Shown one piece after another: positions 9,073 through 17,668 of a DNA stretch of 64,000 nt. This DNA is from Methanomicrobium sp. W14 (GTDB lineage Archaea; Halobacteriota; Methanomicrobia; Methanomicrobiales; Methanomicrobiaceae), in the NCBI RefSeq assembly GCF_017875315.1, contig NZ_JAGGMM010000003.1, forward strand, positions 248,001 to 312,000, in the 5' to 3' direction. Position numbers and translations under genes: made by a program. How positions within the stretch are numbered: the first letter of the stretch is position 1; the number at the start of each line of letters is the position of its first letter. A model generated the notes under the pieces. It was not told where the DNA came from and searched no databases. It saw nothing but the letters and a program-made list of their open reading frames with translations.

Positions 9073-9750
9073 TTATTCTATCCTGTAGATGTTATGTATA
9101 ATTCCATCCTTTTTCAGGCCAGACCTCACAAGTTCCATGGAAAAAGGAACATTTACGTTTTCAAAAAGTTTTCTGGACCCTCTTCCTGCAACCACAGGGT
9201 ATACTAGAAGACTTAAAACGTCTGCCAGGCCCTCGTTTAAAATTACTCCGTTCAAAGTCCCGCCGCTGTCAGAGACTACCCTCCTGAAACCGTACCTTCT
9301 CTCCGCTTCCTTTAGTGCAGAATAAAGGGATATCCTGTCAGAACCTGAAACAATATAGTCATAGCCACGCCCCTCAAGGTAGCTGACGTAATTTTTCGGT
9401 GTCGTTTCTGATATCAGGACGACGACGTTTTTTATGTGCGAAAGACGCCTGTAGAAATGGAGTTTACCTAAAAGAAGACCCCTGCTGTCAACGAAAATCC
9501 CGCAGGGCCTTTTGTCCGAAGGGTCGGTCTGCGGTTTTATGAAATCACTTTCCTCCTCGCGGGGAAAATCATCACCGCACATTTCGGCTCCCTTTACGGA
9601 CGAACCTGAGCCTATAATCAGCGCATCAGGTTCAAAAGACAAAAGAACTTCATAATGAAGTCCTATATCAATGCCCTTTTTGGCAAATGCATCTGCTGTA
9701 AAAGCGTTGTCAAGGGTGACACTGTTGTGTACGATAACTTCAGGCGACAT
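9073..9750 (-). CDS. RibD C-terminal-type reductase (diaminohydroxyphosphoribosylaminopyrimidine reductase-like)
   Basis: A 225-residue protein of the RibD C-terminal/dihydrofolate-reductase-like fold. Visible features are the N-terminal VIVHNSVTLDNAFT strand-turn (riboflavin reductases have HVxxSLDGKI-like starts), the RPCGIFVDSRGLL segment, the DYIVSGSDRI region and the C-terminal SDSGGTLNGVILNEGLADVLSLLVYPVVAGRG motif, where GGxLNGxLL and the L-x-P-x-x-x-G-x-G signature contact NADPH. The canonical archaeal enzyme reduces the ribosylamino-pyrimidine intermediate of riboflavin/F420 precursor synthesis. This copy is shifted from the consensus at the N-terminus (TLDNAF instead of SLDGK), so it may be a paralogue with another substrate. 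Confidence 0.7.
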   Translation of the reverse strand: MSPEVIVHNSVTLDNAFTADAFAKKGIDIGLHYEVLLSFEPDALIIGSGSSVKGAEMCGDDFPREEESDFIKPQTDPSDKRPCGIFVDSRGLLLGKLHFYRRLSHIKNVVVLISETTPKNYVSYLEGRGYDYIVSGSDRISLYSALKEAERRYGFRRVVSDSGGTLNGVILNEGLADVLSLLVYPVVAGRGSRKLFENVNVPFSMELVRSGLKKDGIIHNIYRIE

Positions 9751-9843
9751 GACCTGAGATAGACATTTTTAGTATAATAACATATGACCCTGCAGCGCGA
9801 AAATGATATAATAAAGCAGAAAAAATTTCTTTATAAAAAATAT

Positions 9844-10260
9844 TTAGTGGTGGTGGGACTCTTTTCCGGGCTTTTCCTCCCACGGGGCAAGCCCCTGCTT
9901 TACGCGGTAGTCGTTTATCGCCTTGTGGATTGCGTCCTCTGCAAGGACAGAGCAGTGCATCTTCTGCGGGGGGAGACCCTCAAGTGCCTCCGCAACGGCC
10001 TTGTTTGAGAGCTCCCACGCCTCTTCAAGAGTCTTTCCCTTGATTAGCTCGGTCGCCATGCTTGACGAAGCTATCGCGGCACCGCACCCGAAAGTCTGAA
10101 ACTTCACGTCGGTTACGATGTTGCCCCTCACTTTCAGGTAAATCTTCATTATGTCGCCGCACTGCGGGTTTCCTTCTTCTCCTATCCCGTCAGCGTCCTC
10201 TATAACTCCCTGGTTTCTCGGGTTTTCGAAATGATCCATCACTGTTTCGTTGTAATTCAT
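9844..10260 (-). CDS. iscU: Fe-S cluster assembly scaffold IscU/NifU N-terminal type
   Basis: A 138-residue scaffold protein with the three invariant cysteines Cys34 (NPQCGD), Cys59 (FGCGAAIASSS) and Cys103 (MHCSVLAEDAI), plus Asp36, which controls cluster release. I place the start at the ATG at 10260 because AGGTGG lies just upstream; an in-frame GTG-GTG pair 2-3 codons earlier is part of that ribosome site. The protein ends in a short native histidine tail (SHHH). It is 160 nt downstream of iscS on the same strand and should accept sulfur from it. Confidence 0.93.
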   Translation of the reverse strand: MNYNETVMDHFENPRNQGVIEDADGIGEEGNPQCGDIMKIYLKVRGNIVTDVKFQTFGCGAAIASSSMATELIKGKTLEEAWELSNKAVAEALEGLPPQKMHCSVLAEDAIHKAINDYRVKQGLAPWEEKPGKESHHH

Positions 10261-10420
10261 ATACACCACCTTTTTTTATCCTTAAATCTGCGGGCGCAAT
10301 AACGTTTTCCGGTACAAAGCGGATTTACAGCATATCCCGGTAAAAATCCGCCCTGTACAGGAAAAACCTTCGCCCGTATTCTCTTCTCAGCCTTTTCCTT
10401 TTTTCTTTATTATTCCTGAT

Positions 10421-11605
10421 TTATGTCCTCAGTTCCGAAGGCGTCAGAGGAGACATGTTCCTCAGCTTTTGGACAATTTCAGGAACAACCTTTAAAACGT
10501 AGTCGACATCCGCATCAGTCGTGTCCTCTCCGATTGTAAGCCGAAGCGACCCGTGCACTATCTCCTGCGGAAGACCGATTGCAGTGAGGACATGCGACGG
10601 CTCAAGAGACGACGAGTTGCAGGCGCTTCCTGTCGATGCCGCAACTCCCCTGCGGTTTAGCATAAGGAGTATCGACTCGCCTTCGATATACTCGAAGATT
10701 ACATTCACGTTGTTTGCAAGCCTCTTTTCAGGGTGACCGTTGAGGCGCGATTTTGGTATCTTCAGAAGGCCGTCGATAAGCCTGTCGCGAAGCCTTGTAA
10801 GCCTTTTGTTCGTATCCTTCATCTCCTTTACCGAAAGCCCGAGGGCCAGGCCGAGACCGACGATTCCGGGGACGTTTTCGGTCCCTGCACGCCTCTTTCT
10901 CTCCTGGTCCCCGCCGTGGAGCAGGGGGTCAATCTTTACGCCCTTTCTTATGTAGAGGACTCCAGTCCCCTTCGGGCCGTTGAACTTGTGGCCCGAAATC
11001 GACAGCACGTCGATGTTCATCGAGGAGACATCTATCGGGACATGCCCTGCCGCCTGGACTGCGTCTGTGTGGAACAAAACACCCTTTTCACGGGCTATTC
11101 TGCCGATTTCCGCTACAGGCTCTATAGTCCCGATTTCGTTGTTTGCAAACATTATCGTGATTAAAATCGTATCGTCCCTGATAGCTTTCTCAACGTCCTC
11201 CGGGTCGATGAGCCCGTACTTGTCGACAGGAAGGTACGTGACCTCAAAGCCCTGCTTTTCAAGCCAGCCGCAGGTGTATGAGACTGCATGGTGCTCGATT
11301 GAACTTGTAATAATGTGCTTTCCCTTGTTTTTGTTTGCAAAGGCAGCACCTTTTACCGCCCAGTTGTCAGATTCCGTCCCGCACGAAGTGAAATATATCT
11401 CTTTAGGATCTGCTCCGATTGCGTCTGCGACCTGCCCGCGTGCCTTTGAGACGGCCTCACGTGAGACCTGTGCTATTGTATACAGTGAAGACGGGTTCCC
11501 GAAGTTCTGCGTCATAAAAGGGACCATCGCTTTGACTACCTCAGGTCTTACAGGCGTCGTTGCGGCGTTGTCCATGTAAATCATATGCTCTTCTGGTTTT
11601 TCCAT
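10421..11605 (-). CDS. iscS: Cysteine desulfurase, IscS/NifS type
   Basis: A 394-residue class-V PLP enzyme that takes sulfur from cysteine for Fe-S clusters and other thiolated products. The PLP lysine is Lys207 (SISGHKFNGPKGTG) and the persulfide cysteine is Cys329 (STGSACNSSSLEPSHVL), in the long flexible loop typical of IscS. The open frame extends 48 codons further upstream, but AAGGAGATAA placed correctly before ATG 11605 and the alignment of IYMDNAATTP near the N-terminus argue for this start. It lies 165 nt behind the threonyl-tRNA editing domain gene and precedes iscU. Its location next to metX/metY suits a sulfur-assimilation block. Confidence 0.93.
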   Translation of the reverse strand: MEKPEEHMIYMDNAATTPVRPEVVKAMVPFMTQNFGNPSSLYTIAQVSREAVSKARGQVADAIGADPKEIYFTSCGTESDNWAVKGAAFANKNKGKHIITSSIEHHAVSYTCGWLEKQGFEVTYLPVDKYGLIDPEDVEKAIRDDTILITIMFANNEIGTIEPVAEIGRIAREKGVLFHTDAVQAAGHVPIDVSSMNIDVLSISGHKFNGPKGTGVLYIRKGVKIDPLLHGGDQERKRRAGTENVPGIVGLGLALGLSVKEMKDTNKRLTRLRDRLIDGLLKIPKSRLNGHPEKRLANNVNVIFEYIEGESILLMLNRRGVAASTGSACNSSSLEPSHVLTAIGLPQEIVHGSLRLTIGEDTTDADVDYVLKVVPEIVQKLRNMSPLTPSELRT

Positions 11606-11770
11606 ATCCTGGTTATCTCCTTTTTTTGACTGGTGCTTATAGTAGAATTTAACTGTACTGCTTCTCTTCCGGATTGGTTTTGCACCGGAATTATCTTTTG
11701 CTTTTCTCATAAGAGAAGCAAATCCGGCCGCAGCAGTTGCCACCGGCAAAATTTCTCTTTTTTTGGACTT

Positions 11771-12268
11771 TCATGATTTTACCGCAACAAGCTCCTCCTT
11801 TACTACAGGAACTCCACAGAACGGGCAGTGAAAGTCGCACCTCTCCTTTCCGAAAGGCCTTATCATCATGGAGAGGTCTGCAAGAGGGTGACCATTGCTC
11901 TTCATTTCAAGCTCTTTGTACCACCCGAAAACGGCACGCTCCGTCTCCACCCCTTCCCTTTTAAGCGCTTCCTCAAGTCCCTTTAAAATTTTAACCGCAG
12001 TTTCGGGCGTTGAAAGGCACGGGGTCAGGTGTGCGTAAGGATAAATCATGACCTTTCTGCAGCCTATCATGTCAAGACATCTGATTACGTTTTCTACAGC
12101 GCTTTTTACCACAAATTCGGGGTTTATTTCGTCCTCCTTTTCTGCGCACGAAAACAGGACGAGCCCGTCTTCAATTCCGCCCTCCCTTTTTTCCAGTTCC
12201 CCGGCGGATTTTGCACGCTTAACCGCCCTGTACCTCATATAGTCGACGTGGATGAACACTATCCTCAT
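11771..12268 (-). CDS. Stand-alone threonyl-tRNA synthetase editing domain (archaeal type) with zinc-ribbon-like tail
   Basis: A 165-residue protein matching the archaeal ThrRS N-terminal editing domain, a D-aminoacyl-tRNA-deacylase-like fold that removes serine from mischarged tRNA-Thr. Typical segments are MRIVFIHVDYMRY at the N-terminus, VMIYPYAHLTP near 94-104 and FGWYKELEMKSNGHPLADLS near 134-153. The C-terminus has a CDFHCPFCG cysteine cluster (about 149-157) that may bind zinc. No synthetase domain follows, so it is a free-standing editing factor or a paralogue. Its ATG overlaps the metX stop (12265-12268, ATGA), so it is translated with the methionine genes, an unexpected partner. Confidence 0.82.
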   Translation of the reverse strand: MRIVFIHVDYMRYRAVKRAKSAGELEKREGGIEDGLVLFSCAEKEDEINPEFVVKSAVENVIRCLDMIGCRKVMIYPYAHLTPCLSTPETAVKILKGLEEALKREGVETERAVFGWYKELEMKSNGHPLADLSMMIRPFGKERCDFHCPFCGVPVVKEELVAVKS

Positions 12269-13776
12269 AGACTGCCTCCTCCTATAAGCCTGCTGAGACC
12301 TTCTCCTGTAACTATACCAAGAATTCTGCCGTCGTCGTCCACCACAGGAAGTGCGGATATCTGGTTTTTCGCCATTTTCCCGGCGGCGTCACCGACCGGC
12401 TCTTCCGGGCCGGTGCACACGACACTCCTTGTTATAATCCCGGAGTTTTCGCCCGCACCGCATGCAACCGCCTTGGCGATATCCCACGAAGTCACTATTC
12501 CGCAGATTTTTTTATCCTTCCCTGTTACCGGGAGGTGGTTTATCCCGTTTTCAATGAGAAGTCTGGCGGCTTTTTCAACCGAAAAATCGGACTCATCAAT
12601 AGTCTTTGTTTCGGACATCACGTCGCCTGAGCAGATCTGCGATAAAAACCTTCCCAGAATATAGTTGAGCTGTCCGCCTTCTATCAGAAAAGCGTCATGG
12701 CCCTTGTGCGACCGGATTTCGGAGTACTCCGCATGACCGTCGTTTTCAAGAACGGCCGAGACTATCTCCTCCGAATATTCGGGGGGATAAAGCCAGTCCG
12801 AGGTTATCGCAACAACAAGAAATCCGGCTTTCGCTTTCGACATTGCGGCCCGCAAAGACCCTCCCTTTTTGAGGTCGAAAAGGTCGGCCGCCTTTGTTAT
12901 GTAAAGGTAAGAGTTCGCGTCAAACCTCTCCGAAAACGTCCCTCCCTGGCGGTCAAGATAACTTTCGACCTGAAATCCGGCACGTGATACGGGGACTCCT
13001 GCGCTTTCGGGACATTTTTGGGATGAAATGGTGTCCCTCCCGAACTTCTCTGCCATCGACTGCGGGCTCAGGTAAGTGGTATGCCCTATCATCCTTGCAA
13101 GGGCAAGTCCCCGCCCGGGAAAGGTCTTTTCGTAATAACTCCCGCCGTTCCAGTCAGGGTCTTGTGTTATGGCTCTCCTCCCGATGGCATTGAATGCAAT
13201 CTGCTGCGGGCCCTGGGAGGCGGCAGACGCTATCACAACAGCTTTTCTGACCATATCCGGGTATGACACGGCCCACTGGAGGACCTGCATTCCCCCCATC
13301 GAACCGCCGGCTACGGCAAACAGGCATTTTATGCCGAAGGAGTCAGTCATAAGCTTCTGGGCATTTACCATATCACCTATGGTTATGACGGGAAAGTCCG
13401 CACCCCATACCCTGCCGGTCTCCGGGTTTACCGATGACGGGCCTGTTGAGCCTTTACACCCGCCGAGGACGTTTGAGCATATTATGCAGAATTTTTTAGT
13501 GTCAAACGCTTTTTTCGGCCCTATTACTATATCCCACCATCCGGGTTTTCTGTCGCCGTCGTTAAAGCCCGCTGCATGTGCATCAGCCGTAAGCGGGTGA
13601 CATATCAAAACCGCGTTGCTTCTTTCGGCATTGAGCCGGCCGTAAATCTCGTACGAAAGTTTTATTTCAGGCATTAACTGTCCGTTTTCGGTCAGAAAAT
13701 CGTGGTCATACGAGAATACGCCTTTTTCAACGGGAAATTCGTTCCTGCATTTTTCAGCATAAGTTTTTTCTGTCAT
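12265..13776 (-). CDS. metX: Homoserine O-acetyltransferase fused to a C-terminal CBS-domain pair
   Basis: A 503-residue fusion. Residues 1 to about 375 are the MetX alpha/beta-hydrolase, with GGCKGSTGPSSVNP (106-119), nucleophile Ser159 in AGGSMGGMQVLQWA and a C-terminal HDAFLIEGGQL carrying the catalytic His/Asp. Residues about 385-503 form two CBS domains (NGINHLPVTGKDKKICGIVTSWDIAKAV and QISALPVVDDDGRILGIVTGEGLSRL), which usually bind adenosyl ligands. That suggests allosteric control by SAM or an adenine nucleotide, although this is inference. I chose ATG 13776 over an open-frame start 60 nt upstream because GGTTGA precedes it and it avoids overlap with metY. It acetylates homoserine for direct sulfhydrylation by MetY. 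Confidence 0.92.
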   Translation of the reverse strand: MTEKTYAEKCRNEFPVEKGVFSYDHDFLTENGQLMPEIKLSYEIYGRLNAERSNAVLICHPLTADAHAAGFNDGDRKPGWWDIVIGPKKAFDTKKFCIICSNVLGGCKGSTGPSSVNPETGRVWGADFPVITIGDMVNAQKLMTDSFGIKCLFAVAGGSMGGMQVLQWAVSYPDMVRKAVVIASAASQGPQQIAFNAIGRRAITQDPDWNGGSYYEKTFPGRGLALARMIGHTTYLSPQSMAEKFGRDTISSQKCPESAGVPVSRAGFQVESYLDRQGGTFSERFDANSYLYITKAADLFDLKKGGSLRAAMSKAKAGFLVVAITSDWLYPPEYSEEIVSAVLENDGHAEYSEIRSHKGHDAFLIEGGQLNYILGRFLSQICSGDVMSETKTIDESDFSVEKAARLLIENGINHLPVTGKDKKICGIVTSWDIAKAVACGAGENSGIITRSVVCTGPEEPVGDAAGKMAKNQISALPVVDDDGRILGIVTGEGLSRLIGGGSL

Positions 13777-13790
13777 ATTCAACCATAGAA

Positions 13791-15083
13791 TCAGATCTTT
13801 GAAAGTGCGTACGAGAGGTCGCCTTTCAGGTCGCATGCATCTTCTATTCCGACCGAAAGCCTCACGAAATTGTCGTATACTCCTGCATCCCGCCTCTCCT
13901 TTTCGGAAAGCTGTGAATGCGTAGTCGAGGCAGGATGGACTATAAGGCTCTTAGTATCACCGATGTTTGCAAGGTGCGAAAACAGCCTGACCTCTTCGAC
14001 AAGTTTTGATGCAGCTTTAAGTCCGCCTTTTACCCCGAGGCCGACAATAGGACCAAACCCACCTGAAAGGTATTTTTTTGCAAGCTCATGCGACCTGTGG
14101 GACAAAAGACCGGGGTAAGATACCCACTCCGTCTTCGGGTGGTCTTCCAGAAACTCGGCAATTATCATCGCGTTTTCGGAGTGCTTTTTCACCCTGAGCT
14201 GAAGCGTCTCCATTCCGGTAAGGAGAAGAAACGAGTTGAAAGGGGATATGCACGGCCCCATATCCCTCATGAACTGCACCCTTGCCTTTACGATAAAAGC
14301 GGAATTTTTGAACTCGTCCGGGTAGATGAGACCACCGTAGCTTTCGTCGGGCGCTGTCATCTCCGGAAACCTGCCGTTAGTCCAGTCGAACTTTCCCGAG
14401 TCGGTTATAACTCCGCCGAGGGAATTTCCGTGACCGCCGATGTACTTTGTCGCCGAGTGGACGACTATGTCGGCACCGAACTCTATCGGTCTTACCAGAC
14501 CGACTCCAACGGTATTGTCGACTATTAGTGGTATCCCGTTTTCATGCGATATCTTTGAAAGCTCCTCTATGTCCGCAACTTCAAGGCCCGGATTTCCTAT
14601 TGACTCGACGAACAGCGCCTTTGTATTTTCGTTTATCTTCTCCGCAAAAGCGGCAGGGTCTCCGGAGTCCACGAATACGGCACGCCTTCCGAGCTTAGGA
14701 AAGGTCTGGCCGAAAAGTTCGTGCGTCCCGCCGTAGATCTTGTCACCCGAAACTATTTCGTCACCCGGGGACGTGAATGTCAAAACTGCCGTTGAAATCG
14801 CAGACATCCCGGAAGACGTAGCAAGAGATGCGATACCGTTTTCAACAGCAGCGACCCTGTCCTCGAAGACCTTCGTCGTCGGGTTGTTCAGCCTCGTGTA
14901 GATGTTTCCGTCCTCTTTTAATGAGAAGAGGTTTTTTGCGTTCTTTGAACTCTCAAAGACATATGCCGCCGTCTGGTAAATCGGGACGGCCCTTGCCCCG
15001 GTTGCAGGGTCAGGTCTGCTCCCCGCGTGTACACAGAGAGTTTCCTGCCCGTATTTTCTGTCTTCGCCGTTTTTTTTCGTCAT
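13791..15083 (-). CDS. metY: O-acetylhomoserine (thiol)-lyase
   Basis: A 430-residue Cys/Met-metabolism PLP enzyme that makes homocysteine from O-acetylhomoserine and sulfide. The PLP lysine is Lys213 (VVHSATKYIGGHGNSLGG), preceded by the family segment NIYTRLNNPTTKVFEDRVAAVE (about 60-81) and followed by SLIVHPASTTHSQLS near the C-terminus. It lies 14 nt upstream of metX and 13 nt downstream of the SepCysS-like gene, so all three are in one operon. The combination metX-metY marks the direct-sulfhydrylation route to homocysteine. Confidence 0.95.
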   Translation of the reverse strand: MTKKNGEDRKYGQETLCVHAGSRPDPATGARAVPIYQTAAYVFESSKNAKNLFSLKEDGNIYTRLNNPTTKVFEDRVAAVENGIASLATSSGMSAISTAVLTFTSPGDEIVSGDKIYGGTHELFGQTFPKLGRRAVFVDSGDPAAFAEKINENTKALFVESIGNPGLEVADIEELSKISHENGIPLIVDNTVGVGLVRPIEFGADIVVHSATKYIGGHGNSLGGVITDSGKFDWTNGRFPEMTAPDESYGGLIYPDEFKNSAFIVKARVQFMRDMGPCISPFNSFLLLTGMETLQLRVKKHSENAMIIAEFLEDHPKTEWVSYPGLLSHRSHELAKKYLSGGFGPIVGLGVKGGLKAASKLVEEVRLFSHLANIGDTKSLIVHPASTTHSQLSEKERRDAGVYDNFVRLSVGIEDACDLKGDLSYALSKI

Positions 15084-15096
15084 ATTTATTTCCCGG

Positions 15097-15669
15097 TTAT
15101 GGTTCTGGTTTTGGCTTTTTTACTTCAAGTCCGTATTTTTCAGCTATTTCGTCAAACGAGTCCGCAAGATACTTCACCTGCTCCCACGTAAGACCGTAGG
15201 TTGAAAACTTCCACTGCTTTGTCGCCCCCGGAACAACCCGTGCCTCGTCCATGTTGAGAAACGATGCAAGGTCACGGTGAAATCCCGCAATACACGGCTT
15301 TTCAATCTTGTCAAGACGAAAAGGCTTTCTGCACTGGTCACAGGCGGAATAACCGTCTCCGTATGATATTATCGCCTTTCTTGCATCCGCTGTAAGTCTT
15401 CCCGCAGCCTGTATCGGCTGGATGTTGATATATGCCTCCTCGCGGTCGCGTACCGGAAGACTGTCCCCTATCTTTTTGCCCGAAGAATTCCCGCGGTTGT
15501 ACTCTATGTCATCGATTGTCCCTTTCAGGCTCTCCGCAATTTTTTGTATGGCTTTTTCGCCTTCAACATCCGGGCCTGCCGGAAGGGATTTGCGGAATAC
15601 CTCCCTTATGTCCTCAATGGCAAACAGCGCTTCATAAACTTTCTCTATTCTCTGGTTCATATCAGACAC
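15097..15669 (-). CDS. SepCysS-like N-terminal domain protein, lacking the PLP-lysine domain
   Basis: A 190-residue protein whose central part (about residues 76-150) resembles the N-terminal region of Sep-tRNA:Cys-tRNA synthase: EEAYINIQPIQAAGRLT, YGDGYSACDQCRKPF, LDKIEKPCIAGFHRD and SFLNMDEARVVPGA. The CxxC pair (Cys110, Cys113) and a third Cys126 align with the SepCysS cysteines tied to its sulfur/Fe-S chemistry. The whole PLP-binding body of SepCysS is absent: after GATKQWKF the protein turns into a 40-residue helical tail and stops. The gene heads the metY-metX operon behind paired palindromes. A sulfur carrier or acceptor role in homocysteine synthesis is my inference; it could also be a regulator or a partner of the true SepCysS. 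Confidence 0.7.
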   Translation of the reverse strand: MSDMNQRIEKVYEALFAIEDIREVFRKSLPAGPDVEGEKAIQKIAESLKGTIDDIEYNRGNSSGKKIGDSLPVRDREEAYINIQPIQAAGRLTADARKAIISYGDGYSACDQCRKPFRLDKIEKPCIAGFHRDLASFLNMDEARVVPGATKQWKFSTYGLTWEQVKYLADSFDEIAEKYGLEVKKPKPEP

Positions 15670-15714
15670 AACATATGCTCATTTTTTGAAAAGTTTTATG
15701 CAGTCCTCATCATT

Positions 15715-15763
15715 AATTCACAATTGTGAAATTACTGTTATTGTTAATTCACAATTGTGAATT
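15715..15763. promoter_or_regulatory. Two copies of an 18-bp palindrome between divergent operons
   Basis: AATTCACAATTGTGAATT (15746-15763) is a perfect palindrome; a near-identical copy, AATTCACAATTGTGAAAT, is at 15715-15732. The centres are 31 bp apart, about three helical turns, so two dimers would bind the same face. On the minus strand a TATA-like TTTATAATT abuts the outer copy, so both lie over the likely core promoter of the SepCysS-like/metY/metX operon. This reads as an operator for a repressor of sulfur/methionine genes; it could also affect the divergent ACT/UPF0210 operon. Confidence 0.7.
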
Positions 15764-15881
15764 ATAAAGATTTGCATTACAACGAAAATAGTGATTCATT
15801 ATGAAAACAGTTTTGCATGAAAAAATTCGTATGGTGTCCGCACTGAATTAATGCCCGAGTAAAACAAACATAATCAGAACA

Positions 15882-16166
15882 ATGAATCCGGGCATTAAAA
15901 AGACTATAATAACTGTCGTCGGAAAGGACACGGTCGGGATAATTGCAAAGGTCTGCACGTACCTTGCAAAAAACCAGGTCAACATCGAGGACATATCGCA
16001 GACGATAGTTAAGGGCTACTTCAACATGATGATGATAGCTGATGCATCCGAATCACAAAAATCGTTCTGCGAGATGGCAGAAGAGCTTGAAAAACTCGGC
16101 GACGAGATTGGCGTCAAAATCAGGTGCCAGCACGAGGACATCTTCACGAAAATGCACCGCATCTGA
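15882..16166 (+). CDS. ACT domain protein (UPF0237 type)
   Basis: A 94-residue single ACT domain: ITVVGKDTVGIIAKVCTYLAKNQVNIEDISQTIVKGYFNMMMIADAS covers residues 9-55 with the expected beta-alpha-beta-beta pattern. The Gly-Lys-Asp turn and Asn-Ile-Glu-Asp-Ile segment form the usual amino-acid-binding edge. UPF0237 proteins nearly always sit beside UPF0210 genes, as here (22 nt gap), which suggests that the two form a complex or that this is an amino-acid sensor for its partner. The ligand is unknown. Confidence 0.9.
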   Translation: MNPGIKKTIITVVGKDTVGIIAKVCTYLAKNQVNIEDISQTIVKGYFNMMMIADASESQKSFCEMAEELEKLGDEIGVKIRCQHEDIFTKMHRI

Positions 16167-16188
16167 AAAAAACGGAGGTTGAGAAGTT

Positions 16189-17553
16189 ATGATCAACATC
16201 TTCGAGGTGTCCGAGACTAACAAGATGATCGAGCAGGAGAAGCTTGACGTAAGAACCATAACCATGGGCATAAGTCTTCTTGACTGCTGCGATTCCGACC
16301 CAGACACCTTAAAGGAAAACATATACGAAAAGATTACAGGAAAAGCAAAGGACCTCGTCAGGACAGGTGATGAGATTGGCCGCGAATTCGGGATTCCCAT
16401 AGTAAACAAGAGGATATCCGTTACACCGGTCTCACTTTTCGCGGGATGCGCATGCAAAACCCCAAAAGACTTCGTCGAAGTCGCAAAAACGCTTGACAAA
16501 GCGGCCGAAGACACAGACGTCAACTTCATAGGAGGATTTTCCGCACTCGTCTCAAAGGGGATGACCCCATCGGAGGAAAACCTCATCCGCTCGATACCGA
16601 AAGCAATGTCCGTAACCGAGAGAGTGTGCAGTTCGGTAAACGTCGGCTCGACAAGGACCGGAATAAACATGGACGCGGTCAGGCTCATGGGCGAAATAAT
16701 AAAGGAGACTGCCGAGGAGACAAAGGATACAGGCTCTTTCGGCTGTGCAAAGCTCGTCGTCTTCTGCAACGCACCTGACGACAACCCGTTTATGGCCGGG
16801 GCCTTTCACGGTGTCACCGAAGGGGATGCGGTGATAAACGTTGGTGTTTCAGGTCCCGGTGTCGTAAAACACGCCCTTGAGGCCGTAAGAGGTGAAAACT
16901 TTGAAATCCTGTGTGAGACGGTGAAAAAGACCGCCTTTAAGGTCACACGTGCAGGCCAGCTCGTCGCACAGGAGGCGTCAGAGAGACTCGGCGTCCCGTT
17001 CGGAATCGTCGACCTCTCGCTTGCACCGACACCTGCGGTCGGGGACAGTGTCGCAGGAATTCTCGAGGAGATGGGACTTGAGTCAGTCGGAGCGCCGGGG
17101 ACGACTGCTGCCCTCGCCCTTTTAAACGACCAGGTAAAAAAAGGCGGCTTAATGGCAAGCTCGTTTGTAGGGGGACTTTCCGGTGCATTCATCCCGGTAA
17201 GCGAGGACCAGGGGATGATCGATGCCGTGGAAAGAGGAGCTCTTACAATAGAAAAACTAGAAGCTATGACATGCGTCTGCTCGGTCGGCCTTGACATGAT
17301 TGCAATTCCCGGAAGCACCCCCGCATCGACCATCTCGGGAATCATCGCCGACGAGGCGGCAATAGGCATGGTAAACCAGAAGACGACAGCGGTCAGGCTT
17401 ATCCCGGCTGTGGGAAAGGACGTCGGCGACACCCTGGAATTCGGCGGCCTCTGGGGGCATGCACCTGTCCAGAGCGTAAACAGGTTCGGCTGCGAAGATT
17501 TCGTAAACCGCGGCGGAAGAATTCCGGCACCTGTACACAGTTTCAAGAATTAA
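16189..17553 (+). CDS. UPF0210 (DUF711) family protein
   Basis: A 454-residue protein of the usual length for UPF0210, with family segments such as [14 protein letters not shown] (near 23-36), [38 protein letters not shown] and [21 protein letters not shown] distant relationship to the glycyl-radical (pyruvate formate-lyase) fold has been noted for the family, but I see no Gly-radical loop or established reaction. A strong GGAGGTTGAG site precedes the ATG. It is translated after its regular partner, the ACT protein. It may be controlled with the divergent methionine operon through the shared palindromes. Confidence 0.9.
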   Translation: MINIFEVSETNKMIEQEKLDVRTITMGISLLDCCDSDPDTLKENIYEKITGKAKDLVRTGDEIGREFGIPIVNKRISVTPVSLFAGCACKTPKDFVEVAKTLDKAAEDTDVNFIGGFSALVSKGMTPSEENLIRSIPKAMSVTERVCSSVNVGSTRTGINMDAVRLMGEIIKETAEETKDTGSFGCAKLVVFCNAPDDNPFMAGAFHGVTEGDAVINVGVSGPGVVKHALEAVRGENFEILCETVKKTAFKVTRAGQLVAQEASERLGVPFGIVDLSLAPTPAVGDSVAGILEEMGLESVGAPGTTAALALLNDQVKKGGLMASSFVGGLSGAFIPVSEDQGMIDAVERGALTIEKLEAMTCVCSVGLDMIAIPGSTPASTISGIIADEAAIGMVNQKTTAVRLIPAVGKDVGDTLEFGGLWGHAPVQSVNRFGCEDFVNRGGRIPAPVHSFKN

Positions 17554-17668
17554 GACCATCAGATAATCACATAATACCAGGCTGCCTGGACCGCCCGGAC
17601 AGAAATTCAGCCTGCACAATACAAATTTCCGGATATCTTTTTTATTCGCAAATAAAAACCTCATAACC

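Noticed and set aside
10261-10269. Earlier GTG start for iscU (MVY- extension)
   Set aside because: The two GTG codons form the AGGTGG ribosome site for the ATG at 10260, and the alignment of the family begins at MNYN.
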